A DNA stretch of 34,376 nucleotides from H2-BAC3 sp045863035 (GCA_045863035.1 BTUV01000022.1:1-34376), one strand, 5' to 3'; shown: positions 24,885 through 33,466, counted from the stretch's first letter. The notes: generated from the letters alone by a model not told the origin. Program-made: numbers and translations.

Positions 24885-25967
24885 CTACACCAGACTTTCT
24901 TCAAGAACGTGAATTTTTTCCTGCACAACATCTACAATTTCAGCAGGAGTGGGAATCATTCCACCCATTCTTCCTTTGAAGTAAACAGGTGTCTCTCCGT
25001 TGACTGCCAGGCGGACATCTTCGACCATCTGTCCTGCATTCATTTCAACAGTGAGAATAAAACGAGAATGGACTGCATGATGCTCAAGCTGCTCTGAAGG
25101 GAATGGATAAACGGTTATCGGGCGGAAAAGTCCGGCTTTTATACCCTGCTCACGCAGAATATCCACCGCTTTCTTGCTGATGCGAGCTGCAAGACCATAA
25201 GCGGTCAATATATACTCCGCATCTTCCATACAGTATTCTTCAAATTTAATTTCTGATCTGAGCATTTCATATTTGCGCTGCAGATTGAGGTTGATCTCTT
25301 CCATCTTTTCCGGCTGGATAAAGAGTGAAGTGATAATATTTCTTTCCCGCGTTTTTGGTTTGCCGGTTGTACCCCATTCAGGAGTTTCTTTCGCAAGCGA
25401 ACCTTCTTCAGGCAGCACAACTTTTTCCATCATTTGACCGAGCGCGCCATCAGATAAAATCATTGCAGGCATCCGGTATTTTTCAGCAACTCTGAATCCT
25501 TCAAACACATGATCAGCCATCTCCTGAACGGAGGCGGGAGCGAGTACATACATGTGATAATCACCATGACCGCCGCCTTTAGTTGCCTGGAAATAGTCTC
25601 CCTGTGAGGGCTGAATTGTGCCAAGCCCCGGACCGCCTCTGTTAACATTTACTAATAAACAAGGAAGCTGCGCGGAAGCAATATATGAAATACCTTCCTG
25701 CATCAGACTGAATCCCGGACTGGAAGATGAGGTCATTACTCTCGCTCCGGCTCCGGCAGCACCGTAAATCATATTGATCGCGGCTACTTCACTTTCTGCC
25801 TGTAAAACAAGACCATGTCTTTTGGGAACTTCTGCTGTCAGATATTCAAGCACTTCTGACTGAGGAGTAATCGGGTAGCCGAAATATGCATCCATACCTG
25901 CTCTGATGGCTGCTTCTGCCATTGCTTCATTCCCCTTCATCAAACGGACGTTATCCTGGTTCTCCAT
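24885..25967 (-). CDS. 2-oxoacid:ferredoxin oxidoreductase, alpha subunit (VorB-like)
   Basis: 360 aa. The N-terminus LMKGNEAMAEAAIRAGMDAYFGYPITPQSEVLEYL is the signature of VorB/KorA-type alpha subunits; SSSSPGFSLMQEGISY and the NVNRGGPGLGTIQPSQGDY motif (about 107-125) are also conserved. The length fits the four-subunit class. Best reading: 3-methyl-2-oxobutanoate (branched-chain) or 2-oxoglutarate:ferredoxin oxidoreductase; the exact substrate is not settled by sequence alone. The gene begins one base after the ferredoxin stop, with AGAGG as ribosome site inside the ferredoxin gene. In anaerobes these enzymes run either in amino-acid oxidation or reductive carboxylation. Confidence 0.93.
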   Translation of the reverse strand: MENQDNVRLMKGNEAMAEAAIRAGMDAYFGYPITPQSEVLEYLTAEVPKRHGLVLQAESEVAAINMIYGAAGAGARVMTSSSSPGFSLMQEGISYIASAQLPCLLVNVNRGGPGLGTIQPSQGDYFQATKGGGHGDYHMYVLAPASVQEMADHVFEGFRVAEKYRMPAMILSDGALGQMMEKVVLPEEGSLAKETPEWGTTGKPKTRERNIITSLFIQPEKMEEINLNLQRKYEMLRSEIKFEEYCMEDAEYILTAYGLAARISKKAVDILREQGIKAGLFRPITVYPFPSEQLEHHAVHSRFILTVEMNAGQMVEDVRLAVNGETPVYFKGRMGGMIPTPAEIVDVVQEKIHVLEESLV

Positions 25968-25968
25968 C

Positions 25969-26208
25969 TTATACCTCTGCCTGCTTTTTCTTTTTTTTGT
26001 TTTCCCGGTAAACAGTTATAACACTGTCAGGGCAGATAATACCGCAATTTGTGCAACCTGTACAGTTGTCTTTGTACAGTTCGATATAGCGGTAACCTTT
26101 TTTATTTAAATTCGGAGAAAGTCTCAAACTATCCTGCGGACAGGCATCAATGCAAAGTTCGCATCCCTTACATAGCTCGGTTTGAGCAATAATATATCCT
26201 TTAATCAT
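25969..26208 (-). CDS. 2x[4Fe-4S] ferredoxin-type delta subunit
   Basis: 79 aa from the ATG at 26208 (GGAAG 6 bases upstream). A longer frame to 26253 would add a non-conserved LKLKIFQEKWKHE leader. Two complete cluster motifs: CKGCELCIDACP and CTGCTNCGIICP, each with the usual CxxCxxCxxxCP spacing. It ends in a basic tail (ENKKKKKQAEV). It carries electrons between the ThDP centre and external ferredoxin and is first in the five-gene operon. Confidence 0.9.
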   Translation of the reverse strand: MIKGYIIAQTELCKGCELCIDACPQDSLRLSPNLNKKGYRYIELYKDNCTGCTNCGIICPDSVITVYRENKKKKKQAEV

Positions 26209-26263
26209 TTCGTGCTTCCATTTTTCTTGAAAAATTTTCAATTTTAGTGCCAAAAAAAGACGC

Positions 26264-26280
26264 GAAAATGACCGGATTTT
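26264..26280. promoter_or_regulatory. 17-bp direct repeat GAAAATGACCGGATTTT, copy 1
   Basis: Lies 56 bp upstream of the ferredoxin start. It is identical to 26356-26372 over 17 bp, 92 bp apart. Each copy is itself a dyad (AAAAT..ATTTT around GACCGG), the form expected for a dimeric regulator. A candidate operator for the oxidoreductase operon. Confidence 0.4.
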
Positions 26281-26355
26281 GAGGGTAAATTAGTTGCAGA
26301 AGGTAAAATAAATCTTGTATTTGAGAAGATTCCCCTTCAGAAAGCACTCCGGCAA

Positions 26356-26372
26356 GAAAATGACCGGATTTT
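26356..26372. promoter_or_regulatory. 17-bp direct repeat GAAAATGACCGGATTTT, copy 2
   Basis: Second perfect copy, 148 bp upstream of the ferredoxin start. Preceded by a CCGGCAA and followed by A+T-rich DNA. Perfect 17-base identity in a short gap is unlikely by chance, but it could also be a repeat element. Confidence 0.4.
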
Positions 26373-26587
26373 TAAAGAAAGAAGCAAAATTTCGATACGC
26401 TTAATCCGGCATTGGATTGTTTACAATTTCAACAATTCAGCTTTTCACCGATTAGGGCAGCTTAAAGTTTGATTGAAATTTTTACACTCTTTAAGGTTAT
26501 CGGTCAGGAAGTGCAGTTCGACCTATCCCCTCCTTCCCTTTTTAGGGAAAGAGGGAATAAATCCGGAATTTCCTTAATATGAGAGAA

Positions 26588-27871
26588 TTAAAAATACTCA
26601 TTAGGGTCAGTTTTCACCTCGCCGGTACTCTCACTTGGTGTGTCCGGGCTGAACCCGGAGAAAATACTCCCATAGAACCATTGCAGTTTATTGTTTTCGA
26701 TTAACGGGACAAACATGACCGTAGCTATAATACTCGTCAGAACTGTTAAATAAACCACATCCTGAATAATCTGGCCGCCAATCATCCCTTGCTGCAGGGG
26801 AATAGATGCAAGAACCGCTGCTGCCAGACCCTTTGGAACCATAATAGATATCAGAGAAGCATCGCGTCTTTCAACATGTTTATCAACGGTGAAGCGCGTC
26901 AAAAGAAGCCGGCCACAATAAATAAAGATAACTATCAGTAATGCTGTTAATCCGGTTGTAATTTCACCGAACTTGACCGATATCCCCAGATAAAGGAAAA
27001 AGAACGTCTTAATAACAAAAACGATTTCTTTATAAAATGTTTTTTCTGTTTCGGTAATAACCGCAAAAACTCTCTGTTCAAGAATTTTTATTCCGAGTAA
27101 TGAGCGGATTCGCTCGTGATTGGTTAATCCTATTCCGAATGCCAATGATGCAATTGCCCCGCTGAATCCGAGAAATTCTGATATTCCGTAAACGATAAAT
27201 ACAAATGCAAAAGTGCTTAGAATTGTATTCGGAAATCTCCTTACCGTATTTAAAACCATCAGCCAGGCGATGCTTCCGATTAACCCTATGACCAAAGCAA
27301 AAAGCAGAGATGAGAGTATTGAACCGATTATTCTGCCGGTCTCAATGCTTCCGCTAACCTTCGCCTGTATCAGACTGAAAACCAGCACGATACAAAGCAC
27401 ATCTGTCAATGCAGACTCTATTATAAGTATTGTTTCACTTTTCCCCTTCATCCTGAGTGCTTTCACCAGAGGAATAACCACCGCTGAGGAGGTGCCCCCA
27501 AGTATCAGACCTGTAATTACCGCCGGCATGGGTGTGAGGTTGAGCATGAAATATGCTGTAACCGTAACGAGCGCTACTGACAGAACAAAGGTAGTTATCG
27601 AGATATACATGGTTGACTTGATGGACTCGGACAATGTTTTCAGGTTCAGCGTGGTGCCGCTTTCAAAAAGAATGACCACCAAAGCTATTGAGCTGAATAC
27701 ACTCCCCACTTTACCGAAATCCGAGATCTTTACTATTCCGAGCAAGGGACCTATAATCAGACCAAGAAGTATAAGCGATAGCACATCCGGAATTTTTGTC
27801 CGTTCAAAAACTGATACGGCTATATGTGCAAGGAAAAATATAATGCCTATTGAGAGGATGACTTCAGACAT
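26588..27871 (-). CDS. Cation:proton antiporter (CPA family, Na+/H+ exchanger)
   Basis: 427 aa with about 12 hydrophobic segments. LILLGLIIGPLLG (about 33-45), LVVILFESGTTL (64-75), GGTSSAVVIPLVK (125-137) and the ion-site helix ILIIESALTDVLC (148-160) match the Na+/H+ exchanger fold. The usual ND (electroneutral CPA1) or DD (electrogenic CPA2) pair is TD here, Thr156-Asp157, so stoichiometry cannot be predicted. No TrkA-N/TrkA-C nucleotide-binding domain is attached; the C-terminus is a short hydrophilic tail (DTPSESTGEVKTDPNEYF). Likely role: pH and Na+ or K+ homeostasis in the inner membrane. It is divergent from the S9 peptidase gene across 84 bp. Confidence 0.88.
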   Translation of the reverse strand: MSEVILSIGIIFFLAHIAVSVFERTKIPDVLSLILLGLIIGPLLGIVKISDFGKVGSVFSSIALVVILFESGTTLNLKTLSESIKSTMYISITTFVLSVALVTVTAYFMLNLTPMPAVITGLILGGTSSAVVIPLVKALRMKGKSETILIIESALTDVLCIVLVFSLIQAKVSGSIETGRIIGSILSSLLFALVIGLIGSIAWLMVLNTVRRFPNTILSTFAFVFIVYGISEFLGFSGAIASLAFGIGLTNHERIRSLLGIKILEQRVFAVITETEKTFYKEIVFVIKTFFFLYLGISVKFGEITTGLTALLIVIFIYCGRLLLTRFTVDKHVERRDASLISIMVPKGLAAAVLASIPLQQGMIGGQIIQDVVYLTVLTSIIATVMFVPLIENNKLQWFYGSIFSGFSPDTPSESTGEVKTDPNEYF

Positions 27872-27955
27872 AGGTTAATTCTTAAATAATCTTCTTGTTT
27901 TGTTTATTTTTACTTTATTAGTCTTAAAATTAATGAAATTTAGAAGAATATTGCT

Positions 27956-29947
27956 ATGAACAGAATGAATTCTTTTTTAAACCGGTTATTATTTTCTATC
28001 CTCTGTCTTTTAGCCCTTGAGCCGCTCCAAAGCCAACAGCAAAAGCCAGGGGTGCTCGACCTTATCGGTCTGGAAGCTCCTTCCTCCCCCGCTGTTTCAC
28101 CGGACGGTTCTTTAATTGCGTATATCATACGGAAGCCATCATCCGATTATAAAAGCTGGGAGTCGGTGCTTTTCCTGAAAAACAACAAAACCTTGGCGGC
28201 CCAGCCGGTTACCTCCCCAAAATTCAGAGTTGGCAGCCCCCGCTTTTCCCCGGACGGCTCACACCTTTTCTTTATATACAACGCACCTTATTTCAGTTCA
28301 GTGACTAATGATACCGTAAAAGGAAGCAGCCAGATTTGGAAATACTCCGTTAAAGACGGCGCTGCGCTGGTTGTTACCTCTCTGAATGATGGCGCGGCTG
28401 AGTTTAACGTAAACAAAGAGGGTACACGGTTAGCAGTACTCACAACCGCAGAGGAGCCGGAGACTGAATTGACCATTGGCAGCACAAAGCTCCCCGCCGA
28501 TGAAAGCATCTTTCCGAAAAAAAATCCGGATAAAATTCTTTTTGTATATAGTCTCCCTGATGGAAAAATGATTTACTCCTATAAGCTCGACCCGGGAGCT
28601 CAGGACGTTATTTTCTCCCCCGATAACAGCCAAGTAATATATCAATCCAATCTGACCGGTGACTATAATGATGAGCAGAAATTTGACCTCTATAGTATAG
28701 ACGCATCCGGAAAAAAAATTCAGTTAACAGACTACCCCGGTCCTGAAACTGAAGCAATGTTTTCTCCTGATGGGAAGAATTTTACCTTCAAGACCCAAAC
28801 CGTTCCGGATATTGAATTTGCTGAAACAGATATTGAGATTATGAACCCGGATGGATCAGCGAGAAAAAACCTGACTGCTGACTACAACTTTAATGTGCAG
28901 TCCTACCTGTGGCGCAACAAAAATGCAATTCTGTTTATCGGGGCTGAGTATTTCCATTCTGTCGCTTATGAAATGGATATCAGAACCGGCAAAAAGATTC
29001 GCCTCTCACCTCCGGATAAATCAGTCAGTGATCTGCAGGTAACCTCTGACGGCAGAATTTTCTGGCGTGAAGAATCACCTGAATCGATTGCAGAACTGAT
29101 TCTCGGAAATAAAAAACTTTCATCTTTTTCTGATCAGTTAAAAGAATTTAAATGCGGCACTCAGGAAGTTGTTCTCTATAATAGCAGCGATGGAAAGTTT
29201 GAACTGAACGGCATCCTTTTTAAACCGGAAGGGTTTGATCCTTCTAAAAAATATCCGATGGTGGTAACTATTCACGGCGGACCGTATGGATATTTCAGGA
29301 ATGTATTTCAGCAGAGTTACCCGACAAAAATACTCACTTCGCTCGGTTATCTGGTTTTTGCCCCAAACCCACGCGGCAGTCTTGGCGGTTCGGATGAATT
29401 TGGTCAGGCAAACCGGTATGATCTGGGAGGAGCAGATTATAGAGACATCATGGACGGTGTGGAATATCTTATCGGTAAAGGATTTGTTAATGCAGAGCAG
29501 TTAGGGGTAACAGGAGGCAGCTACGGTGGTTACCTTACAAACCGGACTATTTCACAAACTACTATTTTCAAGGCAGCCGTCTCAATGTATGGCATATTCA
29601 GTTTCTTTACAGATTGGAGCAACTCCTGGCAGCCGGTCTTTGAGAAAATGTACTTTGGATATTACTACTGGGAGCGCCCGATTGATATGAATAACCTTTA
29701 TGTAAACCGGTCGCCGGCTTTTTATGCAGACAAAATTAAAACGCCAACACTGATTCTTCAGGGTGAGAAGGATTTATATACCGATGTGGCCAACTCCCGT
29801 GAAATGTTTCAGGCGCTGAACACACTGGGCGTGCCGGTCGAATTTGTCCTCTACCCCGGAGAAGGACATGGCATAAGAAACAAACCCTATCACTACGCTA
29901 ATGTGTTAAGCCGCACGGTTGCCTGGTTTGAAAGATATCTGAAATAA
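27956..29947 (+). CDS. Secreted S9-family (prolyl oligopeptidase-type) peptidase
   Basis: 663 aa. The N-terminal LLFSILCLLALEPLQSQ is a probable signal peptide. Residues about 35-390 are a PD40/beta-propeller with repeated SPDGS/FSPDG motifs (VSPDGSLIAY, FSPDGSHLFF, FSPDGKNFTF). The alpha/beta hydrolase domain carries the catalytic triad Ser522 (TGGSYGGYL), Asp606 (LQGEKDLY) and His638 (GEGHGIRN), plus HGGPYGYF as oxyanion region. It should cleave short peptides, perhaps dipeptides or acyl peptides, in the periplasm or cell surface. Length and order fit the family fully; no sorting tail follows. The ORF begins at ATG 27956 after an A+T-rich leader, and the antiporter gene is divergent. Confidence 0.95.
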   Translation: MNRMNSFLNRLLFSILCLLALEPLQSQQQKPGVLDLIGLEAPSSPAVSPDGSLIAYIIRKPSSDYKSWESVLFLKNNKTLAAQPVTSPKFRVGSPRFSPDGSHLFFIYNAPYFSSVTNDTVKGSSQIWKYSVKDGAALVVTSLNDGAAEFNVNKEGTRLAVLTTAEEPETELTIGSTKLPADESIFPKKNPDKILFVYSLPDGKMIYSYKLDPGAQDVIFSPDNSQVIYQSNLTGDYNDEQKFDLYSIDASGKKIQLTDYPGPETEAMFSPDGKNFTFKTQTVPDIEFAETDIEIMNPDGSARKNLTADYNFNVQSYLWRNKNAILFIGAEYFHSVAYEMDIRTGKKIRLSPPDKSVSDLQVTSDGRIFWREESPESIAELILGNKKLSSFSDQLKEFKCGTQEVVLYNSSDGKFELNGILFKPEGFDPSKKYPMVVTIHGGPYGYFRNVFQQSYPTKILTSLGYLVFAPNPRGSLGGSDEFGQANRYDLGGADYRDIMDGVEYLIGKGFVNAEQLGVTGGSYGGYLTNRTISQTTIFKAAVSMYGIFSFFTDWSNSWQPVFEKMYFGYYYWERPIDMNNLYVNRSPAFYADKIKTPTLILQGEKDLYTDVANSREMFQALNTLGVPVEFVLYPGEGHGIRNKPYHYANVLSRTVAWFERYLK

Positions 29948-30330
29948 TCAGCTTAGTCTGTCAGAAGGATATAAAGCGGGGGTGTGAAATTTGAAAAAAA
30001 CCTGATATCATGATTTCGGGCGGGAGTATCATTACTCCCGCTCAATTATTGTATATATCTCATCTTTGCAATCCGGCTGACAATGAAAAATGGCAGCGCT
30101 TTGCAAAATTTCACTTTGTTACCCCGGCGCGGGGAATTGCTCGTTTCATTGATTTACCGGATAGAAGGATATCTGTTTGTTAACAGGTACCCTTAAAAGC
30201 CAAATACCATAAGTGCGCCTGCTCACAGTGCAGGAAAGGTTTTTGGGCTTATGTTTTGCTTCACATGATATATAAAACTCTGCACATATATTGTCAGCAG
30301 AAATTCACAAATAGAAAAAGAGGTCAATTC
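29948..30330. other. 383-bp intergenic region after the S9 peptidase gene
   Basis: No gene. It contains one perfect 9-bp hairpin (30020-30041), and otherwise only ordinary A+T-rich upstream DNA of the T9SS protein. An upstream TTG/ATG-initiated extension of that protein exists (30256) but precedes its signal peptide. Confidence 0.55.
30020..30041 (+). terminator. Terminator-like hairpin after the S9 peptidase gene
   Basis: GCGGGAGTA-TCAT-TACTCCCGC is a perfect 9-bp stem with a 4-base loop, 73 bp after the peptidase stop. The following sequence (TCAATTATTGTA) is T-rich but has no uninterrupted T-tract, so termination may be inefficient or factor-aided. Confidence 0.55.
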
Positions 30331-32685
30331 ATGCAAAAGTATTTACTGCTTCTGTTAGCTGTATTTATTGTCAACCCCACGCTCCTGGCTCAACTCAGCG
30401 CCCCTAACGTTGAAAATGTCTATGGAGGAAGAATTAATGCAATAACCGGATATAGCCATTCGGCAGATACCACCAGAATCTTTATCAGCACCGAAAGTGC
30501 CAATTCGATTTTTTACGCAGATGTTTATCAGCCATCAACCGGCAGTCCGGTTGTCGGCTCATTCAATAAACTGCAGTCAGCCGATGCTGATAACAATTTT
30601 GGAGGCGGTGTAAAGTCATTTGCAGCACACTCGAGCGGTTACCTATTCTGGGGCTGGAATGATGGAGTTTATACTGCCAATCCTGCGGCAACCACCGCGA
30701 CAAAGATTATATCAGGCGGTAATGCAGCAGTCCTTATCGAAGGTTCAGTGATGCTCGCTTTGGATGGCGGCAATCTTCATACCGGAACAATTGATGCCGC
30801 GGGGACCTATACTGCCGCATCAGGTTCTCCTTTTTCAGTATCACTGCCCCCTTCAATGTATTCCATTTCAGTTCATCCTTCAACCGGTCTCGTTTATTTT
30901 TTCAGTTCCGGCTCTTCTCCTTCTCTCGATATTTCATCCTCTGCCTATAATGCAATTGGTTCTACAACCACTTACACATCGGTCTCACTGTCACCGTTAG
31001 GAACTGCAACAGATTGGACCGGATTCGGTATTAGTCCATCCGGACGGCTCTTCGCAGCGGGTCATTCAGGTGGAAATAAATATATCGCTTATTCGGATGA
31101 TGGGGCATCCTGGACTATAGTAAACACAGGGATCCAGGGTGTTACCGGTTCCAATATATCATTCGGAGGTGCCTCCGCTTCATACTATGTCTATACATCC
31201 GCGGTTTACAGCAATAATATGGGCATTGCAGGAAGCTGGCTGAATTTCGGGAACCCGGGAGGTATGGAAACTCATCCGAATGACGGTTCCACTTACGTTG
31301 ATCCCCTGAATTACCAAATGGTATATATGACTACCGATCAGGGTATTGGCGCATCTGATGACAGAGGAAGTTCAATATTTGAAATAAATGATGGTGTTGA
31401 AGCCGTGCAGGTTGACGATTTTGATATGACCTCCTCAAAAAATACAGCATGGCTTGCTTCAAAAGCCGGCATCAGAAAAGTTACCAATTATCTTACTTCC
31501 CCGCTTTGGACAAATGCTATTTTCCCGAACGGTGATGGCTCTCCATATTTCTCAGCAGAAATGATTCCGGGTGATACTAATACCGTGTATGTCGGAAATC
31601 TTAGGGTTTATAAGACCACTAACTCCGGATCAACCTGGAGTCAGGTATTTACCGCTGAAGCTGCTCCATATAATTTCCCTTCAGTGGGCTCAGAAGTTCA
31701 GGCCATTGAAGTTTGTGATTATGACCATTCTACAGTTTTTGCAGGATATTATCTCCAGGGCAGTTCAAAGGGAGGACTGTTTTATTCAACGGATAATGGA
31801 AATACATGGTCACAAATTTTGCTTCATGCAAGTTCATCCGGGCAGGATGTGGATGTCTATGATATTGTATTCAACAAAGAAGGATCAGACACCATTGCTT
31901 ATGTCGGAGTTGAATATGATCTTTCAGCGCCAACCGGCAGAAGTGTCTATAAGTTGACAAAAAATGGAGCAAGTTGGACTGTCTCCCAGGATATGAACGG
32001 TTCTACAACAAGCACAGGGACAGTAATAGTAGCAACAATACGAGACCTCCTGGTATCTTCTACAGGTGACACTATTTTCGGCTGTGGTACCGATGCAGGG
32101 ATTAATCATCCAATCGTATATTATAAACCTCTCACCGCAACCGGAAAATGGACTCCCTTTACCACAACTGGATTCCCGTTTGTTTCAGGAAAACAAGGGA
32201 AGGCAATCAGTCTCGGGATGGACACTCTCTATTGTGCAGTTGATAATGAGATTTACTACTTTCCTCTGAGCGCTGCCTCATGGTATCTTGGCTACACTTA
32301 TCCATCAGGAACGAATATTAATGTTCTTTATTATGATGATCTGTTGGTAGGTACGGGAACCGGACTTTTCGGTCATCATGGTCTGGCTTCTACATCGACC
32401 GATGAACCGGATTATCTGCCTGAGAATTTTGTTTTAATCAAAAACTACCCTAATCCATTTAATCCGGCAACAACCATCTATTTTTCCATACCTGCAGCCG
32501 GGCAAACTTCCCTCAGGATTTATGACATCCTCGGGAATGAAATCAAAACTCTGATCAATGAGCAAAAAGAAGCAGGTACTTATACTGCATTTTTTGATGC
32601 AAGCGGTTTGACTACAGGAGTTTACATCGCCACGTTGAGAACTGGTGTTCACACGCAATCAATTAAAATCTCTTTATTGAAATAG
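30331..32685 (+). CDS. T9SS-secreted Asp-box (BNR/sortilin-like) repeat protein
   Basis: 784 aa from the ATG at 30331, chosen because AGAGG lies 7 bases upstream and a signal peptide (MQKYLLLLLAVFIVNPTLLAQ) follows. The body has at least three Asp-box motifs: YSDDGASWTIV, KTTNSGSTWSQV and YSTDNGNTWSQI, as in BNR/sialidase or VPS10 beta-propellers. These are structural, so the protein need not be a glycosidase. The C-terminus (about 705-784) is the type IX sorting domain: NYPNPFNPATTIYFSIP, then DILGNEIKTL and GVYIATLRTG. A probable extracellular or surface protein with a beta-propeller fold; its partner is unknown. A strong terminator follows. Confidence 0.88.
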   Translation: MQKYLLLLLAVFIVNPTLLAQLSAPNVENVYGGRINAITGYSHSADTTRIFISTESANSIFYADVYQPSTGSPVVGSFNKLQSADADNNFGGGVKSFAAHSSGYLFWGWNDGVYTANPAATTATKIISGGNAAVLIEGSVMLALDGGNLHTGTIDAAGTYTAASGSPFSVSLPPSMYSISVHPSTGLVYFFSSGSSPSLDISSSAYNAIGSTTTYTSVSLSPLGTATDWTGFGISPSGRLFAAGHSGGNKYIAYSDDGASWTIVNTGIQGVTGSNISFGGASASYYVYTSAVYSNNMGIAGSWLNFGNPGGMETHPNDGSTYVDPLNYQMVYMTTDQGIGASDDRGSSIFEINDGVEAVQVDDFDMTSSKNTAWLASKAGIRKVTNYLTSPLWTNAIFPNGDGSPYFSAEMIPGDTNTVYVGNLRVYKTTNSGSTWSQVFTAEAAPYNFPSVGSEVQAIEVCDYDHSTVFAGYYLQGSSKGGLFYSTDNGNTWSQILLHASSSGQDVDVYDIVFNKEGSDTIAYVGVEYDLSAPTGRSVYKLTKNGASWTVSQDMNGSTTSTGTVIVATIRDLLVSSTGDTIFGCGTDAGINHPIVYYKPLTATGKWTPFTTTGFPFVSGKQGKAISLGMDTLYCAVDNEIYYFPLSAASWYLGYTYPSGTNINVLYYDDLLVGTGTGLFGHHGLASTSTDEPDYLPENFVLIKNYPNPFNPATTIYFSIPAAGQTSLRIYDILGNEIKTLINEQKEAGTYTAFFDASGLTTGVYIATLRTGVHTQSIKISLLK

Positions 32686-32699
32686 CAGGTAAAAAAATT

Positions 32700-32733
32700 G
32701 AGCGGGCGACTTTTCAGCCCGCTCTTTTTTTTT
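32700..32733 (+). terminator. Strong rho-independent terminator
   Basis: GAGCGGGC (32700-32707) and GCCCGCTC (32717-32724) form an 8-bp G+C-rich stem around GACTTTTCA, followed by nine T (32725-32733). It lies 15 bp after the stop of the T9SS protein, a textbook terminator. Confidence 0.95.
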
Positions 32734-32824
32734 GCGCCTGGGTCATCCCGGAAACAAAATAGCACGGCAAGAGTCCAAAACCATTATTAGTTGGATTTAA
32801 ATTCCAAGTGATAAGGTTGGTTTT

Positions 32825-32856
32825 TCGACTTTAAGACCGTAATGGTCGAAAAGTCC
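32825..32856 (+). other. Nested dyad in the leader of the RlpA-like gene
   Basis: The arms TTTTTCGAC and GTCGAAAA enclose a smaller GACC-GTAAT-GGTC hairpin; the sequence then continues GTCCGAACCCGG and GGGGGCTAAAAACTTGGTGCCC. The 218-bp leader of the RlpA-like gene is thus structured, which could be a cis-acting RNA. I could not match it to a named riboswitch class. Confidence 0.35.
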
Positions 32857-32951
32857 GAACCCGGTCTCAGAGGGGGCTAAAAACTTGGTGCCCGGAAAGC
32901 ATTTCCATATTTTTGTATGGTAAATTTTCATTAACAAACCACGAGGGCTTA

Positions 32952-33449
32952 TTGAGAACCATCGTTAAGGTTGTTATATTCTTTATGATTCTGGTTATTG
33001 CAGGGTTTACAACCAAGACTGCATTTTTAACCGGAGTGTCCGACGAACAGACAGTAAGTGCTGCTGTACCAGAAATAGAAACCACAGAAAGCGAGCCGTT
33101 AACAACGGTTGTGAGTTTCAAGGATAAAGGGTTGCTTAAAGCATCCTGGTACGGACCTGGCTTCCATGGCAGAGTAACCGCAAATGGTGAAACATACGAC
33201 CAGGAAGCGTTTACAGCCGCACACAAGAAGCTGAAGTTCGGAACGCTGCTCAGACTTACCAACCCGAAAAACGGAAAGTCTGTCATCGTAAGAATTAACG
33301 ACAGAGGACCCTACATTCCCGGTCGGGAGTTAGACCTCTCAAAAGGAGCTGCCAGAGAACTTGGCCTGATTAAAAAAGGTGTAGCTCGAATTCAGGTTGA
33401 GGAAGTAACTCTGCAGGGCGGCTATCAGCCGGAAATCTCCCTTAATTAG
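32952..33449 (+). CDS. RlpA-like septal-ring/lytic transglycosylase-type protein
   Basis: 165 aa if started at the TTG at 32952, preceded by GAGGG about 5 bases upstream. A TTG at 32913 would add 13 residues, and an ATG at 32985 would cut into the membrane segment. An N-terminal hydrophobic segment (TIVKVVIFFMILVIAGF) anchors or exports the protein. The C-terminal double-psi beta-barrel is clear: KASWYGPGFHGRVTANGE, FTAAHKKLKFGTLLRL, VRINDRGPYIPGRELDLS. RlpA proteins act on denuded peptidoglycan glycans at the septum or bind it. No SPOR domain is attached, in contrast to E. coli RlpA. The start codon is the uncertain part. Confidence 0.85.
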   Translation: MRTIVKVVIFFMILVIAGFTTKTAFLTGVSDEQTVSAAVPEIETTESEPLTTVVSFKDKGLLKASWYGPGFHGRVTANGETYDQEAFTAAHKKLKFGTLLRLTNPKNGKSVIVRINDRGPYIPGRELDLSKGAARELGLIKKGVARIQVEEVTLQGGYQPEISLN

Positions 33450-33466
33450 TTATCAACTTCTCATAA

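Larger units (their letters stand above)
26209..26587. promoter_or_regulatory. Upstream region of the oxidoreductase operon
   Basis: 379 bp without a gene, running from the ferredoxin start to the stop of the antiporter gene, which is on the same strand. It contains a perfect 17-bp direct repeat (26264-26280 and 26356-26372) and a small hairpin TTCCCT-TTTT-AGGGAA (26534-26549). No clear promoter match to the Bacteroidetes -33/-7 consensus could be placed by eye. Confidence 0.4.

Noticed and set aside
26534..26549. Terminator hairpin TTCCCT-TTTT-AGGGAA after the antiporter gene
   Set aside because: Six-bp stem with T/A loop but no T-run on the strand of the antiporter transcript; too weak to call.
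32734..32951. A named riboswitch (c-di-AMP/ydaO or c-di-GMP class) ahead of the RlpA-like gene
   Set aside because: Only fragments such as CCGAACCCGG resemble known consensus; the pairing order did not fit. Kept as a structured leader only.
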